NCBI GenBank assembly: GCA_902578505.1
Contig: CACHDD010000016.1
Span: 1-16,505, forward strand
Source of the DNA: an uncultured Bacteroidota bacterium
GTDB taxonomy: Bacteria; Bacteroidota; Bacteroidia; Flavobacteriales; UA16
Length of the DNA: 16,505 bases
Reading direction: 5' to 3'
Shown: positions 1-8,900 of the stretch, in pieces
Layout: each line of letters starts with the position of its first letter
Position numbering within the stretch: the first letter of the stretch is position 1
The notes under the pieces: model-generated
The model's database searches: none
What the model saw: only the letters and a program-made list of their open reading frames with translations
Told to the model about the DNA's origin: nothing
Translations under genes and position numbers: made by a program

Positions 1-1057
1 CGTAATCGTGAGATTGTAGAAAATGGACAAGTTGAAGATGATAACATTCAAATTTCTCTTGACGATGCACTAAAAAATTGAGGATGACTTTGAGGTGGGA
101 GAGGAAGTGTCTGAAGAAATTAAATTAGAGTCGTTTGGACGTCGCTCGGTGCTCTCTCTTCGCCAAAACTTAGTTGGGCGCATCATGGATATTGAGAAGG
201 ATAAAATTTACCAGAAGTATAAGGACAGAATTGGAGAAGTTGTTACTTCTGAGGTTTATCAAATATGGAAGCGCGAAATTCTTCTTGTTGACGACGACGA
301 TAACGAAGTTGTTATGCCTCGAGAACACCAAATTCCAGGCGATTACTTTAAGAAGGGGGATACCGTTAGAGCCGTTGTAGCAGCAGTTGAACTTCGCAAT
401 AACACGCCAAGAATTATTTTGAGCAGGACAGCCCCTGAATTCCTTGAGCGTCTATTTGAACAAGAAGTGCCTGAGATTTACGACGGATTAATTACAGTTA
501 AGAAAATTGTTCGCTCTCCAGGTGAGCGAGCAAAAGTTGCTGTTGAGTCTTATGACGATAGAGTTGATCCAGTGGGAGCTTGTGTTGGAATGAAGGGATC
601 TCGAATCCATTCAATTGTAAGAGAGCTACGCAACGAAAATATTGACGTAATTAACTGGACTGAAAACGAGGAACTACTCATGCAGAGAGCTCTAAGCCCA
701 GCAAAAATTTCATCGATTACTCTCAATTTAGAGAATGAAAGAGCAGAAGTATATCTCAAACCAGATCAGGTAAGCCTGGCTATTGGCAAAGGAGGGAACA
801 ATATCAAACTTGCCGGTTTGTTAACTGGATACGAAATTGATGTTTTCCGTGAGGAAGACGAAACAGAGGACGATGTAGAACTAATGGAATTCAGTGATGA
901 AATAGATACTTGGATTCTTGAGGAATTTATAAAAATAGGTTGCGACACTGCTCGCTCTGTTCTTGAAATTGATGAAGAAAGTCTTATTGTAAGAACGGAC
1001 TTAGAATCAGAAACCGTAAAAGAAGTTATAAGGATTTTAAAGAAGGAGTTAGAATAA
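1..1057 (+). CDS. nusA: Transcription termination/antitermination factor NusA (5' end outside window; apparent frameshift)
   Basis: NusA binds RNA polymerase and nascent RNA and modulates pausing, termination and antitermination. Frame 1 opens the window with RNREIVENGQVEDDNIQISL, typical of the end of the Bacteroidota NusA N-terminal domain. It then meets TGA at 79-81. The next frame continues as IEDDFEVGEEVSEE and runs to TAA at 1055-1057. Dropping one A from the run at 72-77 joins the two parts as DALKIEDDFEVGEEV. The apparent GTG start at 95 is therefore not a real start. After the junction come an S1 domain (about nt 170-450), then two KH domains with the GMKGSR signature (nt 590-607) and IGKGGNN (nt 781-801). 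The acidic C-terminal tail has no obvious repeats. Roughly 60 N-terminal residues lie upstream of the window. infB follows after 51 nt, the usual nusA-infB arrangement. Confidence 0.95.
72..77 (+). other. Homopolymer A6 with apparent +1 insertion in nusA
   Basis: With six A residues the frame reads Leu-Lys-Asn-stop. With five it reads Leu-Lys-Ile-Glu-Asp-Asp-Phe-Glu-Val-Gly, which is what NusA of this phylum has at this place. This is seen directly by translating the two frames. Sequencing error is the simplest cause. Confidence 0.85.
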
Positions 1058-1108
1058 TCAATCATCTCACCTGATTAATGCCTACCTTCCCCAACGATAA
1101 AAAAGTAC

Positions 1109-3782
1109 ATGGCTGACGCAAATAAACCAGTAAGATTAAGTAAAGCTGCTAGAGAGTTCAATTTAGGCATAGGCACAATTGTAGATTTCCTTGACACTCA
1201 GGGCATTCAAGTTGAGGCTAAACCAAATACAAAGTTGAGCCCTGAGGTTTATGCTCTCGTGCGTAACAACTTCCAAGGTGATAAAGACGCTAAGGAAGCA
1301 GCGCAACGTTCAACAGTTAATATTGATAGAGAAAACATCAGCCTAGAAAGTACAAAAAATAAAGAGTTAGAAGAGACTAAGTCTTCAGTTGAAAAAATAG
1401 ACCTTAACTTTACAAAGAAAGAAAAGGTAAAGGAAGAGAATGAGCACGAAAGCCCAGTCTCAAAAGTGCCAAAGCCAAAAGTAAGCTCACTAAAGGTAGT
1501 TGGCAAGCTAGACTTCGAGGCTAAAAAAAAGGAAGATGCAGAGAAGAGGGCTGCTGCTAAAGACGCAAGAATTAAGGCGAAATTAGAGGCAGAGAAAATT
1601 GTTGTAAAGTCGGCTATAAAGCCGATCGAAAAGAATGAAGATGTTCCGACTGAGAATTCCCCTGATGTAGTCAAGGCAAAAGTAGAACAACTTTCAGGAC
1701 CTAAAGTCGTTGGTAAAATAGAACTTCCAGTTGAGAAGCCGAAATCTTCTGATGATGGTAAAAGAAAGAGAGTAAGAGTAAAGAAGATAGACGTCAAAAA
1801 GCAAGCAAAAGAAGCGCGCCAAAAAAACAAGAATAAAAAGAAACAAAAAGTTGGATACGTTAAGAAAGAAGTAAGTCAAGAAGATATACAGAAGGAAATT
1901 AGAGAAACACTTGCTCGACTTAGCGGGGGTAAGAAGTCTAAATCTTCTAAGCTTCGAAGAGAAAAGAGAAAAAACATCCGCGAGCGTACTGAAGATGAAT
2001 TAGTACAACAACAGCTAGAAGAAAGCATCTTGAAAATGACGGAATTTGTTACTGTAGCAGAGTTAGCTACGATGATGGATAAGTCGCCAAACGATGTTAT
2101 TTCTTCATGTATGATGTTAGGGATTATGGTATCGATCAATCAACGTTTAGACTCAGAAACAATTTCTATGATTGCTGAGGACTTTGGTTATGAAGTTGAA
2201 TTTGTTAGTTCAGACCTTGAAGACTCAATTGAAGTTGAGGAAGATAATGCGGAAGATCTAGTTGAAAGACCACCAATCGTTACAGTAATGGGTCACGTAG
2301 ACCACGGCAAAACTTCTTTACTCGACTATATTAGAAATGCTAATGTTATTGAAGGCGAGGCAGGAGGGATTACTCAACATATTGGGTCTTACTCTGTTAA
2401 AATGGATGATGGAAAGAACATTACTTTTTTAGATACTCCAGGTCACGAGGCATTTACAGCCATGCGTGCTCGGGGGGGCTCAAGTGACGGATCTTGCAAT
2501 TATTGTAATTGCATCTGACGATGCTGTAATGCCACAAACAAAAGAAGCGATCCACCATGCTCAGGCAGCAGATATTCCCATGATTTTTGCTCTTAATAAG
2601 ATGGATAGAGAGACTGCAAATCCAGATAAAATTAAGACTGAGCTTAGTGAGATGAATATCCTTGTTGAGGAATGGGGAGGGAAATACCAATGTCAAGAGA
2701 TATCAGCAAAAAATGGCACTAACATTGATCAGCTGTTAGAGAAAGTGCTTTTAGAATCAGAGCTACTTGAACTCAAAGCTAACCCAAATAAGAAAGCAGC
2801 TGGAACAGTTGTAGAAAGTTCGCTTGACAAGGGAAGAGGTTATGTTACAAACATTCTTGTTCAAGGTGGCACTTTGAGAATAGGTGATGCGGTATTAGCG
2901 GGTCAGTATTCAGGTAAGATTAAAGCTATGTTTGACGAACGAGGAACTAGAATTGATTTGGCAGGTCCTTCAACTCCTGTTTCTGTTCTCGGCTTTGATG
3001 GAGCACCAAGTGCGGGGGATAAATTCAATGTATTTGAAGACGAGAAAGAAGCACGATCAATTGCTACAAAACGTCAACAACTTCAACGTGAACAGGGAGT
3101 TAGAACTCAAAAAACTGTAACTCTTGAGGAAATTGGTCGCCGTATTGCGGTAGGTGAGTTTAAGGAGTTAAATCTAATTGTAAAAGGTGATGTTGATGGT
3201 TCTATCGAGGCATTGAGCGATTCCCTTCAGAAGCTATCTACTGAAAAAGTTCAGGTTAATATTATTCATAAAGCTGTTGGACAAATTTCTGAGTCAGATG
3301 TGCTTCTAGCATCAGCATCTAGCGCTTATATTATTGGATTCCAGGTTCGGCCTTCCTCTACTGCTAGAAAGCTTGCAGAGAAAGAAGAAATCCAAATCAG
3401 ACTTTACTCTATTATATATAAGGCAATTGAAGAAATGCGTGATGCGATGGAGGGCCTTCTTTCAGCTAAAATCGAAGAAAATATTGTTGGTACAGCAGAA
3501 ATTCGTGAAACCTTCAAAATTTCAAAAATTGGTACAATTGCCGGTTGCTTCGTTACTGAAGGTAAGATTTTTAGGTCGAGCAAGGTAAGAATTCTACGTG
3601 AAGGTATTGTAGTATATACTGGATTACTGGGATCTTTGAAACGTTTTAAGGATGATACTAAAGAAGTCGCCAAGGGTTTTGAATGTGGTCTCAATATTGA
3701 GAAATTCAATGACATCAAAGTTGGCGATATAGTTGAAGCTTTTGAAGACGTAGAAGTTAAACAAACCTTAGAGGACGCTTGA
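1109..3782 (+). CDS. infB: Translation initiation factor IF-2 (apparent frameshift at the G7 run)
   Basis: IF-2 is the GTPase that places initiator fMet-tRNA on the 30S subunit and promotes subunit joining. The ATG at 1109 starts [20 protein letters not shown], the usual N-terminal IF-2 fold of this phylum. No clear Shine-Dalgarno is present, only an A-rich stretch. A Lys/Glu-rich linker follows (about residues 70-310), in which a KVVGK motif occurs twice. The G domain shows GHVDHGKT (G1, nt 2290-2313) and DTPGHE (G3, nt 2434-2451). The frame then breaks at 2472-2478 and resumes as [15 protein letters not shown] and NKMD (G4). Domains II, III and the fMet-tRNA-binding C-terminal domain are complete to TGA at 3780-3782. 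With one G removed the product is about 890 residues, normal for the family. The 3' end faces the SPOR gene. Confidence 0.95.
2472..2478 (+). other. Homopolymer G7 with apparent +1 insertion in infB
   Basis: Read as given, the frame runs [18 protein letters not shown] and stops at 2516-2518. With six G residues it reads [17 protein letters not shown], the conserved stretch between the G3 and G4 motifs of IF-2. The break separates G1/G3 from G4, so neither fragment could be a working GTPase. Confidence 0.88.
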
Positions 3783-3785
3783 TAT

Positions 3786-4295
3786 TTAATCTAGTTCTGG
3801 CAACTTGATTTCACAAGGAATGATTAAAGCATCTTTGTACTTTTTAGAGTATTCTGATAGAGCAATTTCAGCTTCCCAACGATCTCGATAATTTCCAACA
3901 GCTACACTGTAATTTGGAGTGATTGACTCTAGGTATATGTTGTCGTGGCTAAGATTTTTTCTGCATTTAGCCCTGACGGCCCTTGCTGATTCCAAGTCGC
4001 CAAAATAGATTTGTATTCTAAATCCATTTATTACTGGATCTTGATCTAATACCCTTAGGTATAGAGAAGTGATAGCAGAATCCATATTTAAAACAAAATT
4101 CCCACTTCCATTTTTTTCAGGAAGTGGAATTAAAGAGCATGTTGTAGAGTTGATAGTTGTGGAATCTGCAATAATTGCATCTGTTTTATGAACCTTTCTG
4201 ATTTTACCTCTTTGGGCGTTAGCCTCAAAGGCAAAAAGTAGACAAACTAAAAAAGGAATCACTTTAATCAAATATGTAAAAACTCTGTCTTTCAT
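3786..4295 (-). CDS. Exported SPOR-domain protein
   Basis: This is a 169-residue protein with a Sec signal peptide: basic start, hydrophobic core at about residues 8-23, and an A-N-A site with likely cleavage after Ala27. A low-complexity Ser/Thr-rich linker follows. A SPOR domain at about residues 91-163 begins GFRIQIYFGD and later has PNYSVAVGNYRDRWEAEIAL, the typical second half of the fold. SPOR domains bind denuded septal peptidoglycan glycans, so the mature protein probably sits in the periplasm at the cell wall; its specific role is unknown. Similar small SPOR proteins are commonly found beside infB in Flavobacteriia. It converges on infB, with its stop codon 3 nt from the infB stop. 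The only in-frame ATG near the N-terminus is at 4295, and TAG lies just upstream, so the start is well fixed. Confidence 0.85.
   Translation of the reverse strand: MKDRVFTYLIKVIPFLVCLLFAFEANAQRGKIRKVHKTDAIIADSTTINSTTCSLIPLPEKNGSGNFVLNMDSAITSLYLRVLDQDPVINGFRIQIYFGDLESARAVRAKCRKNLSHDNIYLESITPNYSVAVGNYRDRWEAEIALSEYSKKYKDALIIPCEIKLPELD
4102..4127. repeat. Inverted repeat (8-bp perfect stem, 10-nt loop) inside the SPOR gene
   Basis: CCACTTCC at 4102-4109 pairs with GGAAGTGG at 4120-4127. After a bulged C at 4101 the stem can extend by AATT on both sides. On the minus strand, the SPOR gene's own direction, the stem is followed by a T-rich stretch (GAATTTTGTTTT), so it resembles a weak intragenic terminator. 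It may simply reflect the codons for the Leu-Pro-Glu-Lys-Asn-Gly segment. Confidence 0.4.
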
Positions 4296-4301
4296 CTATG
4301 G

Positions 4302-4309
4302 CAAATCTA
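4302..4309 (-). promoter_or_regulatory. Candidate Bacteroidota -7 box for the SPOR gene
   Basis: On the minus strand the sequence reads TAGATTTG, an exact match to the TAnnTTTG element of the Bacteroidota primary sigma factor. A TTTG at 4335-4332 on the same strand lies 22 nt upstream and could act as the -33 element, at the long end of the allowed spacing. The box ends only 6 nt before the ATG at 4295, so transcription would begin at or within a few bases of the start codon. Confidence 0.4.
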
Positions 4310-4357
4310 CTTACTTCAGTGAGTTAAATGCCAAATATCGAGCCATCATTTTTTTAC

Positions 4358-4389
4358 CCTTATTTCAACTGATTCTAAATAAGGTTTTG
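4358..4389 (+). terminator. Candidate weak intrinsic terminator or operator upstream of actA
   Basis: CCTTATTT at 4358-4365 pairs perfectly with AAATAAGG at 4377-4384 around an 11-nt loop. TTTTG follows at 4385-4389. In the plus direction this has terminator form, though the stem is A+T-rich and the T-run short. It could stop transcripts reading through from infB across the SPOR gene, or be a protein-binding site controlling the act operon. Confidence 0.35.
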
Positions 4390-4438
4390 TATAACTTATT
4401 CTATGCATTTGAGTACCTCAAAAACATCTTTTAAAGCC

Positions 4439-4446
4439 TATTTTTG
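4439..4446 (+). promoter_or_regulatory. Candidate -7 box of the act-cox operon promoter
   Basis: TATTTTTG matches the TAnnTTTG consensus exactly and lies about 60 nt before the actA ATG. It is the only exact plus-strand match I found in the gap. The nearest TTTG upstream (4408-4411) is 27 nt away, longer than the usual spacing of about 19, so the -33 element is unconvincing. Confidence 0.35.
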
Positions 4447-4490
4447 CAGCAGAATTGTGTCTATTGATTTACATGTACAAACCGGCGGCT

Positions 4491-4497
4491 AGAAGGA
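4491..4497 (+). promoter_or_regulatory. Ribosome-binding sequence that favours the actA start at 4506
   Basis: The purine stretch AGAAGGA ends 8 nt before the ATG at 4506. In-frame alternatives at 4455 (TTG) and 4473 (ATG) would add 17 or 11 mainly basic residues before the signal peptide and have no comparable upstream purine block. Confidence 0.5.
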
Positions 4498-4505
4498 AAT
4501 ACAAA

Positions 4506-5897
4506 ATGCGATTTTTCGTAATTACTGCCTTTTCCTTGATAACACTACAGTTTTCGGCTGTTTCTGCTCAAAGCATATGGGAAGGAGGAAACATCGAAAA
4601 CGGTCAATCTCTTTTTAACGCAAACTGTGCTTCATGTCACAAAGTAACTGACGAAGTTTTAGCAGCACCAGGTCTAGCTGGTATTGCTGACCGTTGGGGC
4701 GCCTCGGACGAGCTTCTTGTGAAGTGGATACAAAACCCACAGGAAGCTGCAGAATCTGGTGATGCCTACATCAAGTCTATTGTTGACAGATATGTTGGCA
4801 CTTACGGATGGATGACAGCTCAAGCAGTAAGTGCTGATGATGTTAAAGACATCATGGCTTACGTTGCAAATCCACCGAACGTTGAGGCAACAGTTGACAC
4901 AAGCGATGCGTGTCCAACAATCGATGAGTCTGCATCAGAAGACGGAGATAGCTCAAGCATGCTTTGGTTTGTTCTGCTTTTAGTACTCTTTTCAATAATT
5001 GCACTTAGTGCTTCAGGAGTAAGACGCTCACTTTCAGACATTATTTCAGAAAAAGCAGGAGAGGAATTACTACCTGACTCACCGTATATCGATAGATTTA
5101 AGAGTTGGGCTTGGAGAAACATGGTGTTTGTTTCACTTGTGGGCTTATTTATAACAGCTTTTGGAATAACAAAAGGGTATCAAGCATTGATGGGAATTGG
5201 TGTTTACGAGGGATATAGTCCGAGCCAACCAATTGATTTTATTCACAGTGTACACGCCTGTGAAAACGAAGTTGATTGTAAATATTGCCACCATAGTGCA
5301 TATGAGTCTAAACATGCGGGCATCCCTTCAACTAATGTCTGCATGAACTGTCATAAAGCTATTAAAAAAGGTAAGATATCAGGTGAAGATGAAATTTCTA
5401 AGATCTACGCTGCAATCGGTTTTGATCCAGCAACAGGGACATATATTGATGGTGATGGAAATAATGGATATACAATACCACAAAATAGTTATGAAGGTGA
5501 ACCTGTAAAATGGAATAAGGTGCATAACCTCCCAGATCACGTATTCTTTAGTCATCAACAACACGTTGTTGTTGGAGGCCTGCAATGTCAAAACTGCCAT
5601 GGAGATGTAGCAACCTACTCAGTTGGCAGAATCGCTCCAGTTGAAGAGATCAATGAACTTAGAGACAAATTCCCGGGCATTATCGAGCTGTCTAAGCCAA
5701 CACTAACAATGGGTTGGTGTATTGAGTGCCACAACAAAGCTGAGATTGATTTGGCTTCAAATGGATACTACACCGAAATGCACGATAGACTCAAGACAAC
5801 ACTTAGAGGTAACGAAGAACTTCGTCGCTTCCTAGAAGATGATAAAATCACTGTAAAAGAGCTTGGTGGATGGGAATGCTCAAAGTGTCACTACTAA
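4506..5897 (+). CDS. actA: Alternative complex III subunit ActA: multihaem cytochrome c with an N-terminal monohaem domain
   Basis: ActA is the periplasmic multihaem subunit of alternative complex III and carries electrons from the ActB Fe-S clusters toward the oxidase. The 463-residue protein starts with a signal peptide likely cut after Ala21. A class I monohaem cytochrome c domain follows, with CASCH at 41-45. Then come a low-complexity linker and a transmembrane segment at about 154-176, a second one near 210-230, and a pentahaem domain with CKYCH (258-262), CMNCH (279-283), CQNCH (361-365), CIECH (405-409) and CSKCH (458-462). The last motif ends one residue before the C-terminus. Six haem c sites in total are seen directly. 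A short Asp/Asn/Gly-rich loop (about residues 310-318) lies between haem motifs two and three. It is the first gene of the operon; actB follows after 17 nt. Confidence 0.93.
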   Translation: MRFFVITAFSLITLQFSAVSAQSIWEGGNIENGQSLFNANCASCHKVTDEVLAAPGLAGIADRWGASDELLVKWIQNPQEAAESGDAYIKSIVDRYVGTYGWMTAQAVSADDVKDIMAYVANPPNVEATVDTSDACPTIDESASEDGDSSSMLWFVLLLVLFSIIALSASGVRRSLSDIISEKAGEELLPDSPYIDRFKSWAWRNMVFVSLVGLFITAFGITKGYQALMGIGVYEGYSPSQPIDFIHSVHACENEVDCKYCHHSAYESKHAGIPSTNVCMNCHKAIKKGKISGEDEISKIYAAIGFDPATGTYIDGDGNNGYTIPQNSYEGEPVKWNKVHNLPDHVFFSHQQHVVVGGLQCQNCHGDVATYSVGRIAPVEEINELRDKFPGIIELSKPTLTMGWCIECHNKAEIDLASNGYYTEMHDRLKTTLRGNEELRRFLEDDKITVKELGGWECSKCHY

Positions 5898-5914
5898 ACT
5901 GATTCTGACAAGAC

Positions 5915-8900
5915 ATGGCTAATTTGAAAAGATACTGGTCCGGATTGGACGAACTAGACCAAACAGAAGCTTACACAAGCGCTGAGGGTCAAGAGTTCCC
6001 GGCAGCGCAGTCAGTTGAAGAGTTCGTCTCAGACGAGCGCCTCAATACTTCGACTACAGGTCGTCGTGATTTCTTGAAGTTTATGGGCTTCTCATTAACT
6101 GCAGCAACACTAGCGGCATGTGAGACTCCTGTTATCAAGTCAATACCTTACGTTAATAAACCTGAGGATGTAACTCCTGGTGTAGCTAATTACTACGCTT
6201 CGACATACTACGACGGGTTGGACTACTGCAACGTTCTTGTTAAGACAAGAGAAGGTCGTCCAATTTTCGTTCAAGGAAACAAGCATTCAGAACTAGGGCA
6301 CGCAAATGCACGTGTAATTGGTTCTGTAATGAGCATATACGATAGTGCTCGTCTTCAAGGTCCTCTTAAGGATGGTAAGCCAACAACTTGGGCTGATATA
6401 GATTCTGCAGTAAAATCTTCTTTAGGATCGGGTCGTTCAGTTGTTCTTTCAAACACTGTTCTAAGCCCTTCATTGAAAAAGGCAATTGATTCTCTTGGAG
6501 CTGAACACGTTCAATACGATGCGATTTCATACAACGCTCTAAGAAATATTCATGCAAACAACTTCGGTGTTGACGCAGTTCCTTCATACGACTTCTCAAA
6601 AGCAGAAGTAATTGTAAGTATAGGTGCTGACTTCTTAAATAACTGGTTAACTAATACTAAGATCGAATCACAGTATTCTGATCTTAGAAGACCTGAGAGA
6701 GGAACACTTTCTAAGCACTACCAGTTCGAGTCAGCTATGACTATGACTGGAACAAATGCTGACGTTAGAACTCCAATTACACCTTCAGACGAAGGAAATG
6801 TTGCAGCAGGATTGCTTTCAGCAATTAACGGTTCATCTGTTTCTAATCTTGATGAAGCTACAGCAGCAAGAGTTCAAGAAGCTGCAAATTCACTTAATGG
6901 AGCTCGCGGAAAGTCAATCGTACTTGCAGCCGCAAACGACGAAGCAACACAAACTTTAGTTGCTGCAGTAAACCAAGCACTTGGTAACTACGGTTCAACT
7001 CTTGATCTAGAAAATCCATCTCTTGCATTCCGTGGAGATGACGCTGCTACAGCACAACTAGTTACTGATATGAATGCAGGAAAGGTTAGCACTCTAATAA
7101 CACTAGATTGTAACCCATCTTACGACTTGCCAAATGCGGATGATTTCAACGCTGGTCTTGCTAAGGTTAAGACATCAGTTAGCATGAGCGGTATCTCAGA
7201 TGAGACTGCTTCTCGTTCGACTTATGTTGCACCTAACCACCATTACCTAGAGAGCTGGAATGATCTAAGCTTAAACTCTGGAAGAGTTGATTTGGTTCAA
7301 CCTTCTATCGCACCATTATTTGATACGAGAGCAGCGGGTGAGTCAATGTTGGTTTGGGCTGGAGCATCTAATTCAGATTGGTACACCTACATAAGGACAA
7401 ACTATAATGTAGAGTATAAAGCCGACGCATTGTACAATGATGCAAATTGGAACTCAGCAGTTCACGATGGATATATGTCTGTTGATGCTGTGTCATCTGC
7501 ACCTATTTACTCTGCAGCTATAAGCACTGCAGCTGCTGCAAGCGAAGTTGCATCGAGGAAGGGAGGCGCAATGCAGCTTAGCACTTATGTAAAGCCAACT
7601 ATTGGTGTGGGTAATCACGCAGCAAACCCAATGCTTCAGGAGACTCCTGATCCCGTTACTAAGATCACTTGGGATAACTACCTGACTATGTCTCGTAAGG
7701 ACATGGAGGCAATGGGCCTTAACATATACATAGCCCAAGAGAACTTTGCATCTCTTGTAAAGCTTACTTCTAATGGCAAGTCTATCGAACTTCCTGCGTT
7801 TATGCAGCCAGGTCAAAAGCCGGGCACCGTATCTGTTGCACTTGGCTACGGTCGTGGAGCTAGCGGAGAAAACATCGGTAAGGCAGGATACCAAACTGGA
7901 GAAAATGGCGATCACCTTGTTGATGCAAACGGTAACCCAGTTCCAATTGGAGTTAACGCATTCCCATTTACTTCAGGTAGCAACTACGATGTAACAATTG
8001 AAGCTACCGGAGAAGAATACCCACTTGCTAGTACACAGATTCACAGTACAGCAATGGGTCGTGATTCAGTAGTGAAGGAAACTACTATAGCTGAATACCT
8101 TCACGAAGCAGATGCTATAAAAGGTGAGGCATCATGGAATAGGGTGATTGGTCTTAATGTACATGAAGACATTAACCACGATGGTGTAATTGATGCAAGA
8201 GATAAGAAGCCCACAAGTGCATTTGACCTTTGGCACAGTCATGCTGTAGAAGAAGTTGGTCACCGTTGGGGAATGACAATTGACCTTAGCACTTGTACTG
8301 GATGTAGTGCGTGTGTTACTGCATGTCATATAGAGAACAATGTAAGTGTTGTTGGTAAGGACGAAGTACGTCGTCACAGAGATATGCACTGGTTGAGAAT
8401 CGACCGTTACTACTCTTCTGATTACAGCCTTGAAAAGGGAGCTGAAGAAGGAGTTGGCGTAATTTCAAGCTACGGAAAGATGGAGGATCCATCTGAGAAT
8501 CCGCAGACGGTACACATGCCGATGATGTGTCAGCACTGTAACCACGCTCCTTGTGAGACAGTTTGTCCAGTTGCTGCAACTACCCATAGTAATGAGGGGC
8601 TAAACCAAATGACTTACAACCGTTGTATCGGTACGCGTTACTGCGCGAATAACTGCCCTTACAAGGTTAGACGATTTAACTGGTTCAACTATAAGGGTCA
8701 CGCGAAATTCCAAAACTTCAACCCAGCTTCTGATAGCCTTGCTCGTCTAGTTCTAAACCCAGACGTTACAGTAAGAGCTCGTGGAGTTATGGAGAAGTGC
8801 TCACTATGTGTACAGAGAATACAATCAGCAAAGCTTGATGCAAAGAAGAAAAATGTTAAGTTAACTGACGATTTAATTTCATGTGCATGTTCTGATTCTT

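Larger units (their letters stand above)
4296..4505. other. Divergent intergenic region between the SPOR gene and actA
   Basis: This 210-bp A+T-rich gap separates two divergently transcribed genes. It holds a minus-strand -7-like box (4302-4309), a hairpin-forming inverted repeat (4358-4384), a plus-strand -7-like box (4439-4446) and a purine-rich ribosome-binding sequence (4491-4497). No additional small gene is supported. Confidence 0.7.

Noticed and set aside
72..81. Programmed +1 frameshift in nusA like that of prfB
   Set aside because: The codon before TGA is AAT, which re-pairs poorly after a +1 slip, and there is no upstream Shine-Dalgarno-like stimulator. Sequence error is simpler.
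95..97. GTG at 95 as the start of nusA
   Set aside because: The conserved NusA sequence continues upstream in the neighbouring frame to the window edge, so the GTG is an internal codon left by the apparent frameshift.
1249..1830. 193-codon open frame on the minus strand within infB
   Set aside because: It lies opposite the Lys/Glu-rich IF-2 linker. Its Ser/Phe/Leu-rich composition is the antisense of that low-complexity sequence, and no domain is recognisable.
2466..2518. IF-2 encoded as two separate overlapping genes
   Set aside because: The overlap translates to family-typical protein only when one G is removed, and the split would cut the GTPase domain between G3 and G4.
4404..4411. TGCATTTG as the act promoter -7 box
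   Set aside because: It mismatches the TA of the consensus, and the nearest TTTG upstream (4386-4389) gives a spacing of only 14 nt.
4455..4505. Upstream in-frame starts for actA (TTG at 4455, ATG at 4473)
   Set aside because: They add a basic extension before a complete signal peptide and lack a good ribosome-binding sequence. The ATG at 4506 has AGAAGGA at the right distance.
7493..7915. 140-codon open frame on the minus strand within actB
   Set aside because: It is fully inside a gene with clear codon structure on the plus strand, and its Cys/Arg/Ser-rich product resembles no family.
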